64,000 bases of DNA from SABI01 sp963678555 (GCA_963678555.2 CAXXJA010000003.1:558001-622000), one strand, 5' to 3'; positions 1 to 8,614 are shown, counted from the first letter of the stretch. The notes: a model not told the origin generated them from the sequence alone. Numbers and translations are program-made.

Positions 1-247
1 CGTAATAGACCGTCACTCCCGCTGCCCCGCTCAGCGCAAACAGCACTTCATCCTTCAGCGAAAATCGATTTCTCGGGTTCTTTATGTCCAGGAGGTAGAG
101 CGTGATGACTCCCATGACGAACCTCACAACAAGGATCTCACTCATCGTGAAGGTCTTCAGCAGCTGTTTTGTCGCTATGAAGGTAATACCCCAGATCATC
201 ACCGCAGCGAATGCGCTTGCGTGGCTCATTGCCCGCTCTCTTTCCAT
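1..247 (-). CDS. DMT/EamA-family permease, N-terminal part
   Basis: The minus strand is open from an ATG at 247 to the window edge and reads as an N-terminal membrane segment of about 25 residues (AAVMIWGITFIATK), a second helix (VVRFVMGVITLYLL), then a short basic loop and the start of a third helix. This pattern, with the WG(I/S)TF motif in the first helix, is typical of the EamA/RhaT half of drug/metabolite transporters. A GGGAGAGGA Shine-Dalgarno about 7 bases upstream supports this start. The gene is divergent from groEL and its C-terminal two thirds lie outside the window. The substrate cannot be told from this part. Confidence 0.75.
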   Translation of the reverse strand, partial: MERERAMSHASAFAAVMIWGITFIATKQLLKTFTMSEILVVRFVMGVITLYLLDIKNPRNRFSLKDEVLFALSGAAGVTVYY

Positions 248-351
248 CTGAACGTCCTCTCCCTGTCCTGCAATATGCATGGGATACTGTATGCTCAGTG
301 CCGACGATTGTAAAGACACTCTCAGCAAAGAAAAAAAGTATCCAAAGATAG

Positions 352-435
352 TTGCTGTTTGTGAAAAATATGATTATGTTACGTATCGGTAAAGAAACTC
401 TCTTTACCGTGCCCTGTTGTGAGGCACGTAACATA
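352..435 (+). promoter_or_regulatory. groEL promoter with nested inverted repeats
   Basis: TTGCTG (352-357) and TATGTT (375-380) are 17 bases apart and make a plausible vegetative promoter. The -10 lies inside the left arm of a perfect 10-bp inverted repeat (TATGTTACGT 375-384, ACGTAACATA 426-435). Between the arms are a 9-bp perfect hairpin (CGGTAAAGA 387-395, TCTTTACCG 401-409) and a 5-bp hairpin (GTGCC 409-413, GGCAC 423-427). Transcription from this promoter would begin at about the first base of the 9-bp hairpin. No CIRCE element is present, so HrcA control is not supported here. Confidence 0.55.
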
Positions 436-471
436 TTACAAATCATACCATAAAAGGAAGTGAGGAAAACT

Positions 472-2121
472 ATGGCAAAACAGCTGCAGTTCAATGAAGA
501 TGCCCGGCGCTCGCTCGTAGCAGGAGTGGAGAAGCTGTCTCAGGCAGTCAAGGTCACCCTTGGTCCCAAAGGAAGAAATGTTCTGATCGATAAGAAGTTC
601 GGTGCACCGACCGTCACCAAGGACGGAGTATCGGTTGCACGAGAGATCGAACTCGAAGAACCCTTTGAGAACATGGGTGCTCAGCTCGTCAAGGAAGTCG
701 CGACGAAGACTAATGATGTTGCCGGTGACGGTACTACCACCGCTACCGTCCTTGCCTACTCAATCACCAAAGAGGGGATGAAGAGTGTTGCCGCAGGGAT
801 CAATCCCATGGGTATCAGACGGGGAATCGACAAGGCTGTCGAGGATGCGATCGCAGAGCTTAAGAAGCATGCCCGCATCATCAAGGACAAGGCGGAACTG
901 GCTCAGGTAGCTTCGATCAGCGCCAACAACGATCCCGTCATCGGAGATGAGATCGCCGGTGCGATGGAGAAGGTCGGTAAAGACGGTGTCATCACAGTCG
1001 AAGAGTCAAAGACTATCGAGACAACCACAGATTTCGTTGAAGGTATGCAGTTCGACAGAGGCTACCTGTCTCCCTACTTCGCTACCAATCGCGATACCAT
1101 GGTATCAATCCTTGAGGATCCCTATATCCTGATTTACGATAAGAAGATCAGCAACATGAAGGACCTTCTTCCCGTGCTCGAGAAGGTTGCCCAGTCGGGT
1201 AAGCCGATCCTGATCATTGCCGAAGATGTCGATGGCGAAGCCCTTGCCACCCTTATCGTCAACACCATCAGAGGAACCCTCAATGCCGTGGCAGTGAAGG
1301 CTCCCGGATTCGGTGACAGAAGAAAGGCTATGCTCGAAGATATCGCCATCCTCACCGGCGGAGAGGTCATCAGTGAAGAGATCGGGCTCAAGCTCGAGAA
1401 TACCGATATCACCCAGCTCGGTCGTGCCAAGAGCGTCAAGATCGAGAAGGATAACACCACCATCATCAACGGTGCCGGCAAGCAGAGCGATATCAAGGAC
1501 AGGATCAGTCAGATCAAGGTTCAGATCCAGGATACGACAAGTGATTATGACCGAGAGAAACTGCAGGAGCGTCTTGCGAAGCTCGCAGGCGGAGTCGCTG
1601 TGATCAATGTCGGTGCAGCTACCGAGGTAGAGCTCAAAGAGAAGAAGCACCGGGTTGAGGACGCACTTTCCGCTACCCGCGCAGCTATCGAAGAGGGTGT
1701 CATCGCCGGTGGTGGTGTGGCTCTGATTCAGGCAGTCAAGGCTCTTGATGAGAAGAACCTCTCCGGTCTTACCGAGGAAGAGGTCGTCGGGTACAAGATC
1801 GTACGTCGTGCTCTCGAAGAACCTATCCGGCAGATCGCGCAGAATGCAGGTCTTGACGGATCAATCATCGCAGAGAAGGCAAAGCACGAGAAACCCGAGT
1901 TCGGTTTTGATGCCGCAAAGCTCGAATGGGTCAATATGTTCGACGCTGGTATCATCGACCCGGTGAAGGTGACCCGCAGTGCGCTTCAGAATGCTGCAAG
2001 CATCGCTGCTCTGATCCTCACAACAGAATGTGCCATCACCGACCTTCCTTCAGATGAGGGTTCCGGTGCAGCAGGAGCTGCCGGTATGGGCGGTATGGGT
2101 GGTATGGGCGGCATGATGTAA
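472..2121 (+). CDS. groL: chaperonin GroEL (Hsp60)
   Basis: The 549-residue product is the ATP-dependent chaperonin subunit that forms the double heptameric ring and folds cytosolic proteins with GroES. It has the N-terminal TLGPKGRNVLIDKK and the ATP-site GDGTTTATVLA, the apical domain, and the C-terminal GGM repeat (GMGGMGGMGGMM) found in nearly all GroELs; length is normal. A GTG 12 bases upstream is in frame, but ATG 472 gives the family N-terminus MAKQ and is preceded by GAGG at 6 bases. No groES lies immediately upstream, so this is a stand-alone groEL with its own promoter and terminator. Confidence 0.98.
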   Translation: MAKQLQFNEDARRSLVAGVEKLSQAVKVTLGPKGRNVLIDKKFGAPTVTKDGVSVAREIELEEPFENMGAQLVKEVATKTNDVAGDGTTTATVLAYSITKEGMKSVAAGINPMGIRRGIDKAVEDAIAELKKHARIIKDKAELAQVASISANNDPVIGDEIAGAMEKVGKDGVITVEESKTIETTTDFVEGMQFDRGYLSPYFATNRDTMVSILEDPYILIYDKKISNMKDLLPVLEKVAQSGKPILIIAEDVDGEALATLIVNTIRGTLNAVAVKAPGFGDRRKAMLEDIAILTGGEVISEEIGLKLENTDITQLGRAKSVKIEKDNTTIINGAGKQSDIKDRISQIKVQIQDTTSDYDREKLQERLAKLAGGVAVINVGAATEVELKEKKHRVEDALSATRAAIEEGVIAGGGVALIQAVKALDEKNLSGLTEEEVVGYKIVRRALEEPIRQIAQNAGLDGSIIAEKAKHEKPEFGFDAAKLEWVNMFDAGIIDPVKVTRSALQNAASIAALILTTECAITDLPSDEGSGAAGAAGMGGMGGMGGMM

Positions 2122-2156
2122 TCATCCGCCGGTTCACGACCAGCGTACCAATCAGC

Positions 2157-2192
2157 GACGGTGGGGTTCATGTCAGGGCTTCACCGTCTTTT
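2157..2192 (+). terminator. groEL terminator
   Basis: GACGGTG (2157-2163) pairs with CACCGTC (2182-2188) and is followed by a short T run. It lies 36 bases after the groEL stop. Confidence 0.6.
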
Positions 2193-2217
2193 CGTACCTG
2201 ATGGGAAAAGGTAAAAC

Positions 2218-2248
2218 TTGACTACTCGTATTGTAACGTGATACGTTA
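2218..2248 (+). promoter_or_regulatory. yajC-secDF promoter with dyad
   Basis: TTGACT (2218-2223) and TACGTT (2242-2247) are 18 bases apart. A small perfect dyad, TAACGT-GAT-ACGTTA (2234-2248), covers the -10 and could be an operator. The next start codon is about 40 bases downstream. Confidence 0.45.
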
Positions 2249-2287
2249 GGCGGTACGCATATTACCCTATAGAGAGGTTATTATTCT

Positions 2288-2830
2288 ATGAATGCATTAT
2301 TAGCGACCATGGGAACGACAGGGACAACCGCTGCCGCAGGTGGCTCGATGACCACCACGTTCATCACCTTCGGTCTTATCATCCTTATTTTCTATTTCCT
2401 GATTATCAGACCGCAGAAGAAGCGGGAAAAAGAGACGAAAAACATGCTGTCGGCCATGAAGAAGGGCGACAAGGTTGTTTCGATTGGCGGTATCAGAGGT
2501 ACCATTGCTTCCGTGAAGGAGACGACTGTCGTGGTCAAGGTTGATGACAACACCCGCCTCGAGTTCACGAAGTCCGCGATCGCACAGGTGCTTGAAGCCA
2601 AGAGTGAGACTGCTTCGAAACCTGCAGCCGATGCAAAGAGTGCTGAACCCGCCAAGGAACAGAAAGCCGGACCTGCAAAGAAGGCTGCTCCCAAGAAGAG
2701 CACGGCAAAGAAAGCCGCTCCCAAGAAGGCGGAGGCAAAGGCTGATGTGGAAGATGCGAAGGTTGTCGAAGAGACCCCTGAGCTTGCTCCTCTCAAACCG
2801 GAAGCACCGAAAACTGACGATAAGAACTAG
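2288..2830 (+). CDS. yajC: preprotein translocase subunit YajC with long Ala/Lys tail
   Basis: YajC is the small accessory subunit of the SecDF-YajC complex in the inner membrane. The product has one membrane segment (about residues 24-41, FITFGLIILIFYFLII) followed by the hallmark RPQKKREKE and the small cytosolic domain (GDKVVSIGGIRGTI). At 180 residues it is much longer than the usual 90-120. The extra C-terminal 75 residues are low-complexity, first rich in Ala/Lys/Pro with AKKAAPKK twice, then acidic. Start ATG 2288 has AGAGAGG upstream. secD follows after 33 bases, so the three genes form a single operon. The tail may bind nucleic acid or the ribosome, but this is speculation. Confidence 0.93.
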   Translation: MNALLATMGTTGTTAAAGGSMTTTFITFGLIILIFYFLIIRPQKKREKETKNMLSAMKKGDKVVSIGGIRGTIASVKETTVVVKVDDNTRLEFTKSAIAQVLEAKSETASKPAADAKSAEPAKEQKAGPAKKAAPKKSTAKKAAPKKAEAKADVEDAKVVEETPELAPLKPEAPKTDDKN

Positions 2831-2863
2831 CAACAGGTAACTACCTTACACACGGAGATCAAC

Positions 2864-4588
2864 ATGAAAATACGGGGACGATTAATCGTCATCCTCCTGG
2901 TTGCGGTGGCTTGTGGAATTTTCCTCTATCCAACCGTGAAGTGGTATGCATTCGTACCGCAGGAGACGAAAGACCTGGCGACAGGATCGACAGTACAGAT
3001 CAGAGAGTATGCACAGGGTCAGGCAAGCCGTGACCTGCGTGAGCTCAAGGACATCTTCGAAGACTCGTCTTCGGCAGCTGTTCCCGAAGGGTTCTCATAT
3101 CTCACTGATATAGCGAAACAGAACTACAAGAACAGGAAGATGGATGTCCCCGGTTCGTGGACACTCACCGATCTGTTCAAGGGGTTCTCCTCGGAGAAGG
3201 CTCTGTACGATGCGATCGAAGGTCACTATCGCAGTCTGCTTCTTGACCTGAAGAATCTGAGCAATAAGGTGCTCAAACTCGGTCTTGACCTCCGTGGTGG
3301 AATGAGTATCCTCCTCGAAGCTGATCCTGCGTCGTATACGGCCAGAACGGGAAAAGAGCCGAGCGCAGCCGATATCACCGCTCTTGTCTCTGACGACATT
3401 GCCATCCTCAATGAGCGAATCGACCAGTTCGGAGTTTCAGAGCCCAATATCAGAAAGCAGGGATCGGACCAGATCCTTGTCGAGATTCCCGGAGCTGCAG
3501 ATCCCGAACGGGTCAACAGCTTCCTCAAGGGAAAGGGGTCTCTCACCTTCCAGATCGTCGACCGGGAACTGACGAGTGAGCTCAATGCCTACTTCGCCGA
3601 GAATCCGAGTGAGGTCTTCGATGACGAGGGACAGATCATCCGGCCTGACTTCCTGCCCGCAGGAAAGATTGCCACTGCCTACTACGAGAACGATGAATAT
3701 GGTCTCGACCTCCTGTCGAGCTATGTCGTCCTTGAGGAGGAAATCGGTCTTGACGGTAACCATATCTCAAACGCAACCGTCGGTACCCATCCGATCACGG
3801 GACAGCCTACGGTTAACTTCGAACTTGATGCAAGCGGGGCCGAGATCTTCTACAAACTGACCAGCACCAACGTCGGAGAGACTCTTGCAGTCGTCCAGGA
3901 TGGCAAGGTCAAGTCGATGGCAGGTATCAACGAAGGTATCAGGGGAAGCGGTCAGATCACCGGGTTCAATGCAGATGAAGCTGCGAACCTCTCCATCGTC
4001 CTGAAGACGGCAGCACTTCCGATCGAACTGATCGTAGTCAGCCAGCAGGCTGTCGGTGCAAGTCTCGGTGAGGACACCGTTCAGGCGGGACTCATCGCTA
4101 TCATAGCCGGTCTGGCTCTCGTATTCCTGTTCATGCTGGTCATCTACAAGGGAAGCGGCCTTATCGCAGATATCGCCCTTCTGTTCAATCTGATTATCCT
4201 CGTATCGATTCTCTCCGCCTTCAACCTGACTCTGACACTGACCAGTATCGCCGGTCTTGTCCTGACAGTCGGTATGGCAGTGGATGCGAATGTCATCATC
4301 CTTGAGAGAATCAAAGAGGAACTGGCTCTCGGTAAGAGCGAGGTGGCTTCAGTGGAAGCCGGCTTCGGGAAAGCCTTCTGGACCATTATGGATGCCAACG
4401 TGACGACGATTATCGCTGCGCTTGTTCTTTCCCAGCTCGGTTCCGGAGCTATCAAGGGATTCGCCAATACACTTGCCGTCGGTATCGTGAGCAGTATGTT
4501 CAATGCTCTGTTCGTTGTGAAACTCATGTATGATGCGCAGTTGTCCGGGAAGAATCCTCGCCTCAGCATCAGCTGGAGGAGGAAGTAG
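2864..4588 (+). CDS. secD: protein translocase subunit SecD
   Basis: SecD uses the proton motive force to help pull secreted proteins through SecYEG. The 574-residue product has an N-terminal membrane helix (about 7-23), the first periplasmic region containing the conserved LGLDLRGGMS motif, the P1 head, and a C-terminal block of five helices with VGMAVDANVIILERIKEE and the typical FWTIMDANVTTIIAALVL. It starts at ATG 2864 with CGGAG upstream and lies between yajC and secF, as in many bacteria. secF begins 3 bases after the stop, and its ribosome-binding site is inside the secD end, so translation is likely coupled. Nothing in the sequence is unusual. Confidence 0.97.
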   Translation: MKIRGRLIVILLVAVACGIFLYPTVKWYAFVPQETKDLATGSTVQIREYAQGQASRDLRELKDIFEDSSSAAVPEGFSYLTDIAKQNYKNRKMDVPGSWTLTDLFKGFSSEKALYDAIEGHYRSLLLDLKNLSNKVLKLGLDLRGGMSILLEADPASYTARTGKEPSAADITALVSDDIAILNERIDQFGVSEPNIRKQGSDQILVEIPGAADPERVNSFLKGKGSLTFQIVDRELTSELNAYFAENPSEVFDDEGQIIRPDFLPAGKIATAYYENDEYGLDLLSSYVVLEEEIGLDGNHISNATVGTHPITGQPTVNFELDASGAEIFYKLTSTNVGETLAVVQDGKVKSMAGINEGIRGSGQITGFNADEAANLSIVLKTAALPIELIVVSQQAVGASLGEDTVQAGLIAIIAGLALVFLFMLVIYKGSGLIADIALLFNLIILVSILSAFNLTLTLTSIAGLVLTVGMAVDANVIILERIKEELALGKSEVASVEAGFGKAFWTIMDANVTTIIAALVLSQLGSGAIKGFANTLAVGIVSSMFNALFVVKLMYDAQLSGKNPRLSISWRRK

Positions 4589-4591
4589 ATC

Positions 4592-5602
4592 ATGGCAAAA
4601 AAAATCTATCAGATAACCAAATTCAAATACGCAGCTGTTTCTGTATCAGCAGTGCTGCTTGTGCTTACCGCAGTGTTCTACTTTGCTCTCGGTGGTTTTA
4701 ACCTCGGAATCGATTTCCAGAGCGGATTCAGCCAGACGGTGAAGATCACTGATGCCTCGACCGTGACGATCGATGATGTGAGAGCTGCTCTGAGCAGTGA
4801 CGCCTCGGTGCAGATCGTGGGAGATGAGGCGGATCAGACCTTCCAGGTGCGACTCGCGAACGAGGATGGCCTTCTCGAAGAGGAGCTCTCGGGTTCCGTG
4901 AAGGATGATCTCACCTCACAGTTCTCAGAGGTCAGCATCCTGCAGAGTGACTTTGTCGGACCGAAGTACTCATCGACTCTGGTGAGCGGCTCGATCCTGA
5001 TCGTTATTGTTGCTATTGCGCTGATCCTGATCTATATCTGGGTCCGGTTCCATCTCTCTTTCGCTATAGCGGCCATCATCACTCTCGTGCATGACACCTT
5101 CCTGCTGATCGGTTTCATAACGGTCCTGCGTCTGGAAGTCTCCAGCACAACGATAGCTGCTCTGCTTACGATCATCGGGTACTCACTGAACAACGTCATC
5201 GTCATCTTTGACCGTATCCGTGAGAACCGTCCCCTTCTCACTTCTATGAGCCTCAGCGGAATTATCGACACGAGCGTGAGCCAGTCACTGAGCAGGACTC
5301 TCCTGTCCTCGTTCACGACTGCTCTGGCTATCACACCGCTTGCCATTTTCGCCTCAGGAGCTATCCAGCTTTTTGCGATCGAGATGGTCTTCGGTATTCT
5401 TGTCGGTGCATACTCATCGAACCTTCTTGCTCCCGTGCTTTACATGTGGATCAGTAAGAACAAAGTTGTTGCAAAGAAAATTGAACAGGCTGATAAGGCC
5501 AAGATCGAAGCTGACGAGAATGAAGAGACTCCTGTTGCGCAGGATGTCGAGATCGTGAAAGCTGAACGCAAGCCGAAGGGCAAGCGTCAGCAGAAAAAGT
5601 AG
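4592..5602 (+). CDS. secF: protein translocase subunit SecF
   Basis: SecF pairs with SecD in the inner membrane. The 336-residue product has an N-terminal helix, the conserved LGIDFQSG motif, a short periplasmic domain, then five helices with the hallmark YSLNNVIVIFDRIREN and the LSRTLLSSFTTALAI segment. The C-terminus is a charged cytosolic tail, acidic then ending KGKRQQKK, about 45 residues longer than the core needs. GGAGGAGG lies about 14 bases before the ATG, inside the end of secD. A strong terminator follows, so secF ends the operon. Confidence 0.97.
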   Translation: MAKKIYQITKFKYAAVSVSAVLLVLTAVFYFALGGFNLGIDFQSGFSQTVKITDASTVTIDDVRAALSSDASVQIVGDEADQTFQVRLANEDGLLEEELSGSVKDDLTSQFSEVSILQSDFVGPKYSSTLVSGSILIVIVAIALILIYIWVRFHLSFAIAAIITLVHDTFLLIGFITVLRLEVSSTTIAALLTIIGYSLNNVIVIFDRIRENRPLLTSMSLSGIIDTSVSQSLSRTLLSSFTTALAITPLAIFASGAIQLFAIEMVFGILVGAYSSNLLAPVLYMWISKNKVVAKKIEQADKAKIEADENEETPVAQDVEIVKAERKPKGKRQQKK

Positions 5603-5623
5603 CGCCCGTTCTCTGAGTCTTAC

Positions 5624-5673
5624 AACAGGTCACCTGCTTCAGTATACTACTGAATGAAGTGACCTGTTTTTTT
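5624..5673 (+). terminator. yajC-secDF operon terminator
   Basis: AACAGGTCAC (5624-5633) pairs perfectly with GTGACCTGTT (5659-5668), an inner TTCAGTA/TACTGAA stem extends the hairpin, and a run of T follows. This is a textbook intrinsic terminator. Confidence 0.92.
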
Positions 5674-5702
5674 ATCTGTATTCCGCTTCAGGAGGAGATT
5701 GA

Positions 5703-6581
5703 GTGCGAGTTGTCCGGTCCAGAGTTATGGGGTACTGTAATGGTGTCTCGCAGGTGATACGATATGCTCAGGATGTTGTCGATAGAGCCAGACGGGAAGG
5801 AAAGAGAGCCTACTCGATCGGCTGGTTCATTCATAATCCGTCGGTCGTGAATCATTTCATCAGTCAGGGAATGGAACATATCGATTCGCCCGAAGGACAT
5901 GAACCCGGTATCGCACTGATTCGTGCTCACGGGATTGCAGATGATCTGAGGGAACGGTTCGAACAGGCCGGGTACACGCTCGTTGACGGCACCTGCGGTA
6001 CTGTAGCCCACTCACAGTCGCTCATACGTGAAGTGGGTGAAAGCGACCACATTCTCATTATCGGACTGCATAATCACAGTGAGGTGAAGGCGCTCAGCAG
6101 GGTTCGAGGTGTTTCCGGTCGCTTTGTTCCCGTGCAGATCGTACAGAGTGTCGATGAAGTCGACCTCCTTGACATTCCTCCTCAGGGAAAGATCGTCACC
6201 GTTGTTCAGACGACCTTCGAACACGAGCTGTTCCACCAGATCCTGGAACGTCTTCACCATGTGTTTTCAGACAGGATCGTGCAGGCGAACATCCTCTGCC
6301 CATCGACGAAGCGCAGGCATGATTCCCTGCTGGCTATGCTCGAAAAGGTGGAGGCGGTTCTTGTTGTCGGAGGGAAGATGAGTGCGAATACACGGGCTCT
6401 GGCCGAGCTTGTGGAATCCCGGAAGGTGCCGGTGTGGCATATCGAAGACGCTTCACAGATTCCGCATCAGATCTATCAGTATCACTCAGTGGGTATCACG
6501 GCAGGAACAAGTACCCCGGAACAGGATATCCGTGCTGTGGCGGATACTCTGCATAGAGGAGCAGGCGATGGGACAGAGTGA
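5703..6581 (+). CDS. ispH: 4-hydroxy-3-methylbut-2-enyl diphosphate reductase IspH
   Basis: IspH is the [4Fe-4S] enzyme of the last MEP-pathway step, making IPP and DMAPP. The three cluster cysteines are present at 12 (GYCNGV), 98 (GTCGTV) and 199 (ILCPST), with the HNP motif at 44-46, the HNHSEV segment at 123-128 that supplies the substrate-binding His and the proton-relay Glu, and a late GITAGTSTPE. The protein is 292 residues, near normal, although the sequence around each Cys differs from the Escherichia form (for example GFCAGV). The start is GTG at 5703, chosen because AGGAGG lies 7 bases upstream. The next gene overlaps by 14 bases. Confidence 0.93.
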   Translation: MRVVRSRVMGYCNGVSQVIRYAQDVVDRARREGKRAYSIGWFIHNPSVVNHFISQGMEHIDSPEGHEPGIALIRAHGIADDLRERFEQAGYTLVDGTCGTVAHSQSLIREVGESDHILIIGLHNHSEVKALSRVRGVSGRFVPVQIVQSVDEVDLLDIPPQGKIVTVVQTTFEHELFHQILERLHHVFSDRIVQANILCPSTKRRHDSLLAMLEKVEAVLVVGGKMSANTRALAELVESRKVPVWHIEDASQIPHQIYQYHSVGITAGTSTPEQDIRAVADTLHRGAGDGTE

Positions 6582-7425
6582 CAGATTCTGCAGTAACGAG
6601 CAGCAGCTTGAATCAATTCGACGAAAAGGGGCCTACCTGTGTGACATGGATGGTGTCATCTACCACGGGAACCGGCTGCTTCCCGGCGCCGGCGAGTTCA
6701 TTACCTGGCTGCAGCAGACCGGGAAGAAGTACCTGTTCTTCACCAACTCGAGTGAACGGAGCCGGTTTGAACTTCACGTGAAGATGAAACGGCTTTCCCT
6801 TGATATCGCTCCTGAACACTTCTATACTTCGGCTCTTGCGACCGCAGGTTTCCTTGCCTCACAGATTCCCGGTGGGTCGGCGTACGTCATCGGCGAAGCG
6901 GGTCTGATCAATGCCCTGTATGATGCGGGGTATTCGATGAATGACGTCAATCCAGATTATGTGGTGGTCGGAGAGTCCCGCTCCTACAGCTATGAGACGG
7001 TCATCAAGGCGATCTCTCTGGTGGAGAAAGGGGCGAAGCTGATCGGAACCAATCCCGATACTTCCGGTCCCGGAGAGCACGGGATCCTCCCTGCGACCGG
7101 TTCTCTTATTCTTCCTATTGCGAAAACCACCGGTGTAGAACCATACTTTATCGGAAAGCCAAATCCTGTTATGATGAGACAGGGTCTGAAGCGGATCGAG
7201 GCGATGCGGGAGGAGACGGCCATTATCGGGGACAGGATGGATACAGATATCGTAAGCGGCATTGAAGCCGAGATCGATACTGTTCTCGTCCTTTCCGGTG
7301 TCTCTGACAGAGAGACTCCCTCGGTATTCGCTTACAGGCCAACACTGATTCTTGATTCGGTTGGAACCATAGTTCCCGAGGGGTCGTATGATTCCTTATC
7401 GAAGAAGATGGAGGACAAGGGATGA
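6568..7425 (+). CDS. HAD-superfamily IIA phosphatase (NagD-like)
   Basis: The 285-residue product is a cytosolic phosphatase of HAD subfamily IIA. Motif I is CDMDGVIYHG with the nucleophile Asp26 and Asp28, motif II is FFTNSS, the cap follows, and motif IV is IGDRMDTDI, with KPNPVMM supplying the lysine. Members include UMP phosphatase NagD, AraL and 4-nitrophenylphosphatase-like enzymes, so the true substrate is open. The ATG at 6568 is preferred over upstream in-frame codons because GAGGAG precedes it and the protein then begins just before motif I. It overlaps ispH by 14 bases and rex by 4, so the genes are co-translated. Confidence 0.85.
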   Translation: MGQSDRFCSNEQQLESIRRKGAYLCDMDGVIYHGNRLLPGAGEFITWLQQTGKKYLFFTNSSERSRFELHVKMKRLSLDIAPEHFYTSALATAGFLASQIPGGSAYVIGEAGLINALYDAGYSMNDVNPDYVVVGESRSYSYETVIKAISLVEKGAKLIGTNPDTSGPGEHGILPATGSLILPIAKTTGVEPYFIGKPNPVMMRQGLKRIEAMREETAIIGDRMDTDIVSGIEAEIDTVLVLSGVSDRETPSVFAYRPTLILDSVGTIVPEGSYDSLSKKMEDKG

Positions 7426-8090
7426 TATCGATACCTACAATTAAGCGCTTTCCCTCATATCTGAGACTTCTCAGGCAGTATAAAGAAGATGGTGAGAGCT
7501 GGATCTCTGCTACCAGGCTCGCGGGAGACCTTGGCCTCACTGCCATCCAGGTGAGAAAAGATATGGCAGGTACCGGAGTGGAAGGAAAGCCGAAGGTGGG
7601 TTTCAGGATCGATGAACTCATCAGAGCGATCACAGAGAACCTGGGGTGGAACAACACGACCGATGCCATCATCATCGGCTCCGGCCATCTTGGTGTCGCT
7701 CTCAGCAGATATGACGGGTTCAGCACCTATGGACTGCAGATCGTAGCAGCCTTTGATCAGGACCAGAACAAGGTCGGACTGCCAATAGGACGAACCTTCG
7801 TGAGACCGATGAGTGAACTCAAGGAGTATATCAAAAAATTCGACATTCATATCGCCGTGATAACCGTTCCCGGTGAAGCTGCGCAGGAAGTCGCAGACCT
7901 CCTGGTAGATGCCGGTATCCGGGCCATATGGAATTTCGCCCCCAAGGATCTCCGCCTTCCCGAGGATATCGTCCTGCAGAGGACCGACCTCGCCACGAGC
8001 TTCGCTGTTCTTTCCGCGAAGTGCAGACGCCGCATGGAAGGAGATGACGGGACTCATTCGGACGATGGCGGTGAGGAACACATTGACTGA
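7422..8090 (+). CDS. rex: redox-sensing transcriptional repressor Rex
   Basis: Rex senses the NADH/NAD+ ratio and represses fermentation and respiration genes when NADH is low. The N-terminal winged helix reads RFPSYLRLLRQYKE and AIQVRKDMAGTG, close to the family signature. The Rossmann domain has GSGHLG at 86-91, and the C-terminal half has the IWNFAP motif. At 222 residues, length is normal. Its ATG overlaps the HAD stop (ATGA). The last 20 residues are acidic and poorly conserved. No clear Rex operator (TTGTGA with its inverse) was found next to it, so its targets are probably elsewhere. Confidence 0.95.
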   Translation: MISIPTIKRFPSYLRLLRQYKEDGESWISATRLAGDLGLTAIQVRKDMAGTGVEGKPKVGFRIDELIRAITENLGWNNTTDAIIIGSGHLGVALSRYDGFSTYGLQIVAAFDQDQNKVGLPIGRTFVRPMSELKEYIKKFDIHIAVITVPGEAAQEVADLLVDAGIRAIWNFAPKDLRLPEDIVLQRTDLATSFAVLSAKCRRRMEGDDGTHSDDGGEEHID

Positions 8091-8541
8091 GGAGCTGCTG
8101 TCTCAGGTGCAGGCCTTCACTCAGGACGTCGATACCTCCTCGTTTCTTGAAGTGAATGCTCTCTTTGCCAATGTGAGTGCACTGCTCTATGGTGCTCTCG
8201 ATGAGGTGAACTGGTGTGGCTTCTATTACCTGAACGATGACGGGGCCCTGATCCTCGGTCCTTTTGCCGGGAAGCCTGCCTGCACGATTCTCGCCAGGGG
8301 GCGGGGCGTGTGCCAGAAGGCTGTTGAAACCGGAGAGACTGTCATTGTCGATGACGTGCATGCTTTTGTGGACCATATCGCCTGTGACAGTGAGTCCAGG
8401 AGTGAGTTTGTCTATCCTCTGTTCAGAGGTGGAGAGGTTTTTGCCGTCCTTGATATCGACAGTCCTGAAAAGGGTCACTTCACAGGGGATGTTCTCGACC
8501 TGTGCAAGGGTGTCGGTGTGCTGCTGGATTCCCTGTTATGA
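8083..8541 (+). CDS. msrC: free-methionine-(R)-sulfoxide reductase (GAF domain)
   Basis: This enzyme reduces free methionine-R-sulfoxide using thioredoxin. It is a single GAF domain of about 150 residues carrying the family signature: NWCGFYY, LGPFAGKPAC, GRGVC, VHAFVDHIACD and VLDIDS. The three catalytic or resolving cysteines keep the exact spacing of the Escherichia enzyme (10 and 24 residues apart). The start is uncertain: TTG 8083 has GTGAGGA 5 bases upstream and gives a family-length N-terminus; ATG 8065 is in frame but has no Shine-Dalgarno, and ATG 8044 sits directly on AAGGAG. All overlap the end of rex, which links this repair enzyme to a redox regulator. Confidence 0.88.
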   Translation: MTEELLSQVQAFTQDVDTSSFLEVNALFANVSALLYGALDEVNWCGFYYLNDDGALILGPFAGKPACTILARGRGVCQKAVETGETVIVDDVHAFVDHIACDSESRSEFVYPLFRGGEVFAVLDIDSPEKGHFTGDVLDLCKGVGVLLDSLL

Positions 8542-8614
8542 TCGAAATCTGCCGCCCGTAGAATCGTGCTGTGTGTAGCGTTTCTCACATATCGGCATCC
8601 TCTGCTTTTGACTC

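Noticed and set aside
355..375. Rex operator TTGTGA near groEL
   Set aside because: Only one half-site (TTTGTGAAAAATAT) without its inverse.
300..470. CIRCE (HrcA) operator before groEL
   Set aside because: No TTAGCACTC or GAGTGCTAA with a 9-base gap; the inverted repeat here is different.
138..494. Minus-strand frame across the groEL promoter
   Set aside because: It overlaps the promoter and the start of groEL and has no recognisable domain; the DMT permease frame at 1-247 explains the strand better.
1105..1650. Long open frame antisense to groEL
   Set aside because: No homology, no ribosome-binding site; a usual shadow of a GC-biased coding strand.
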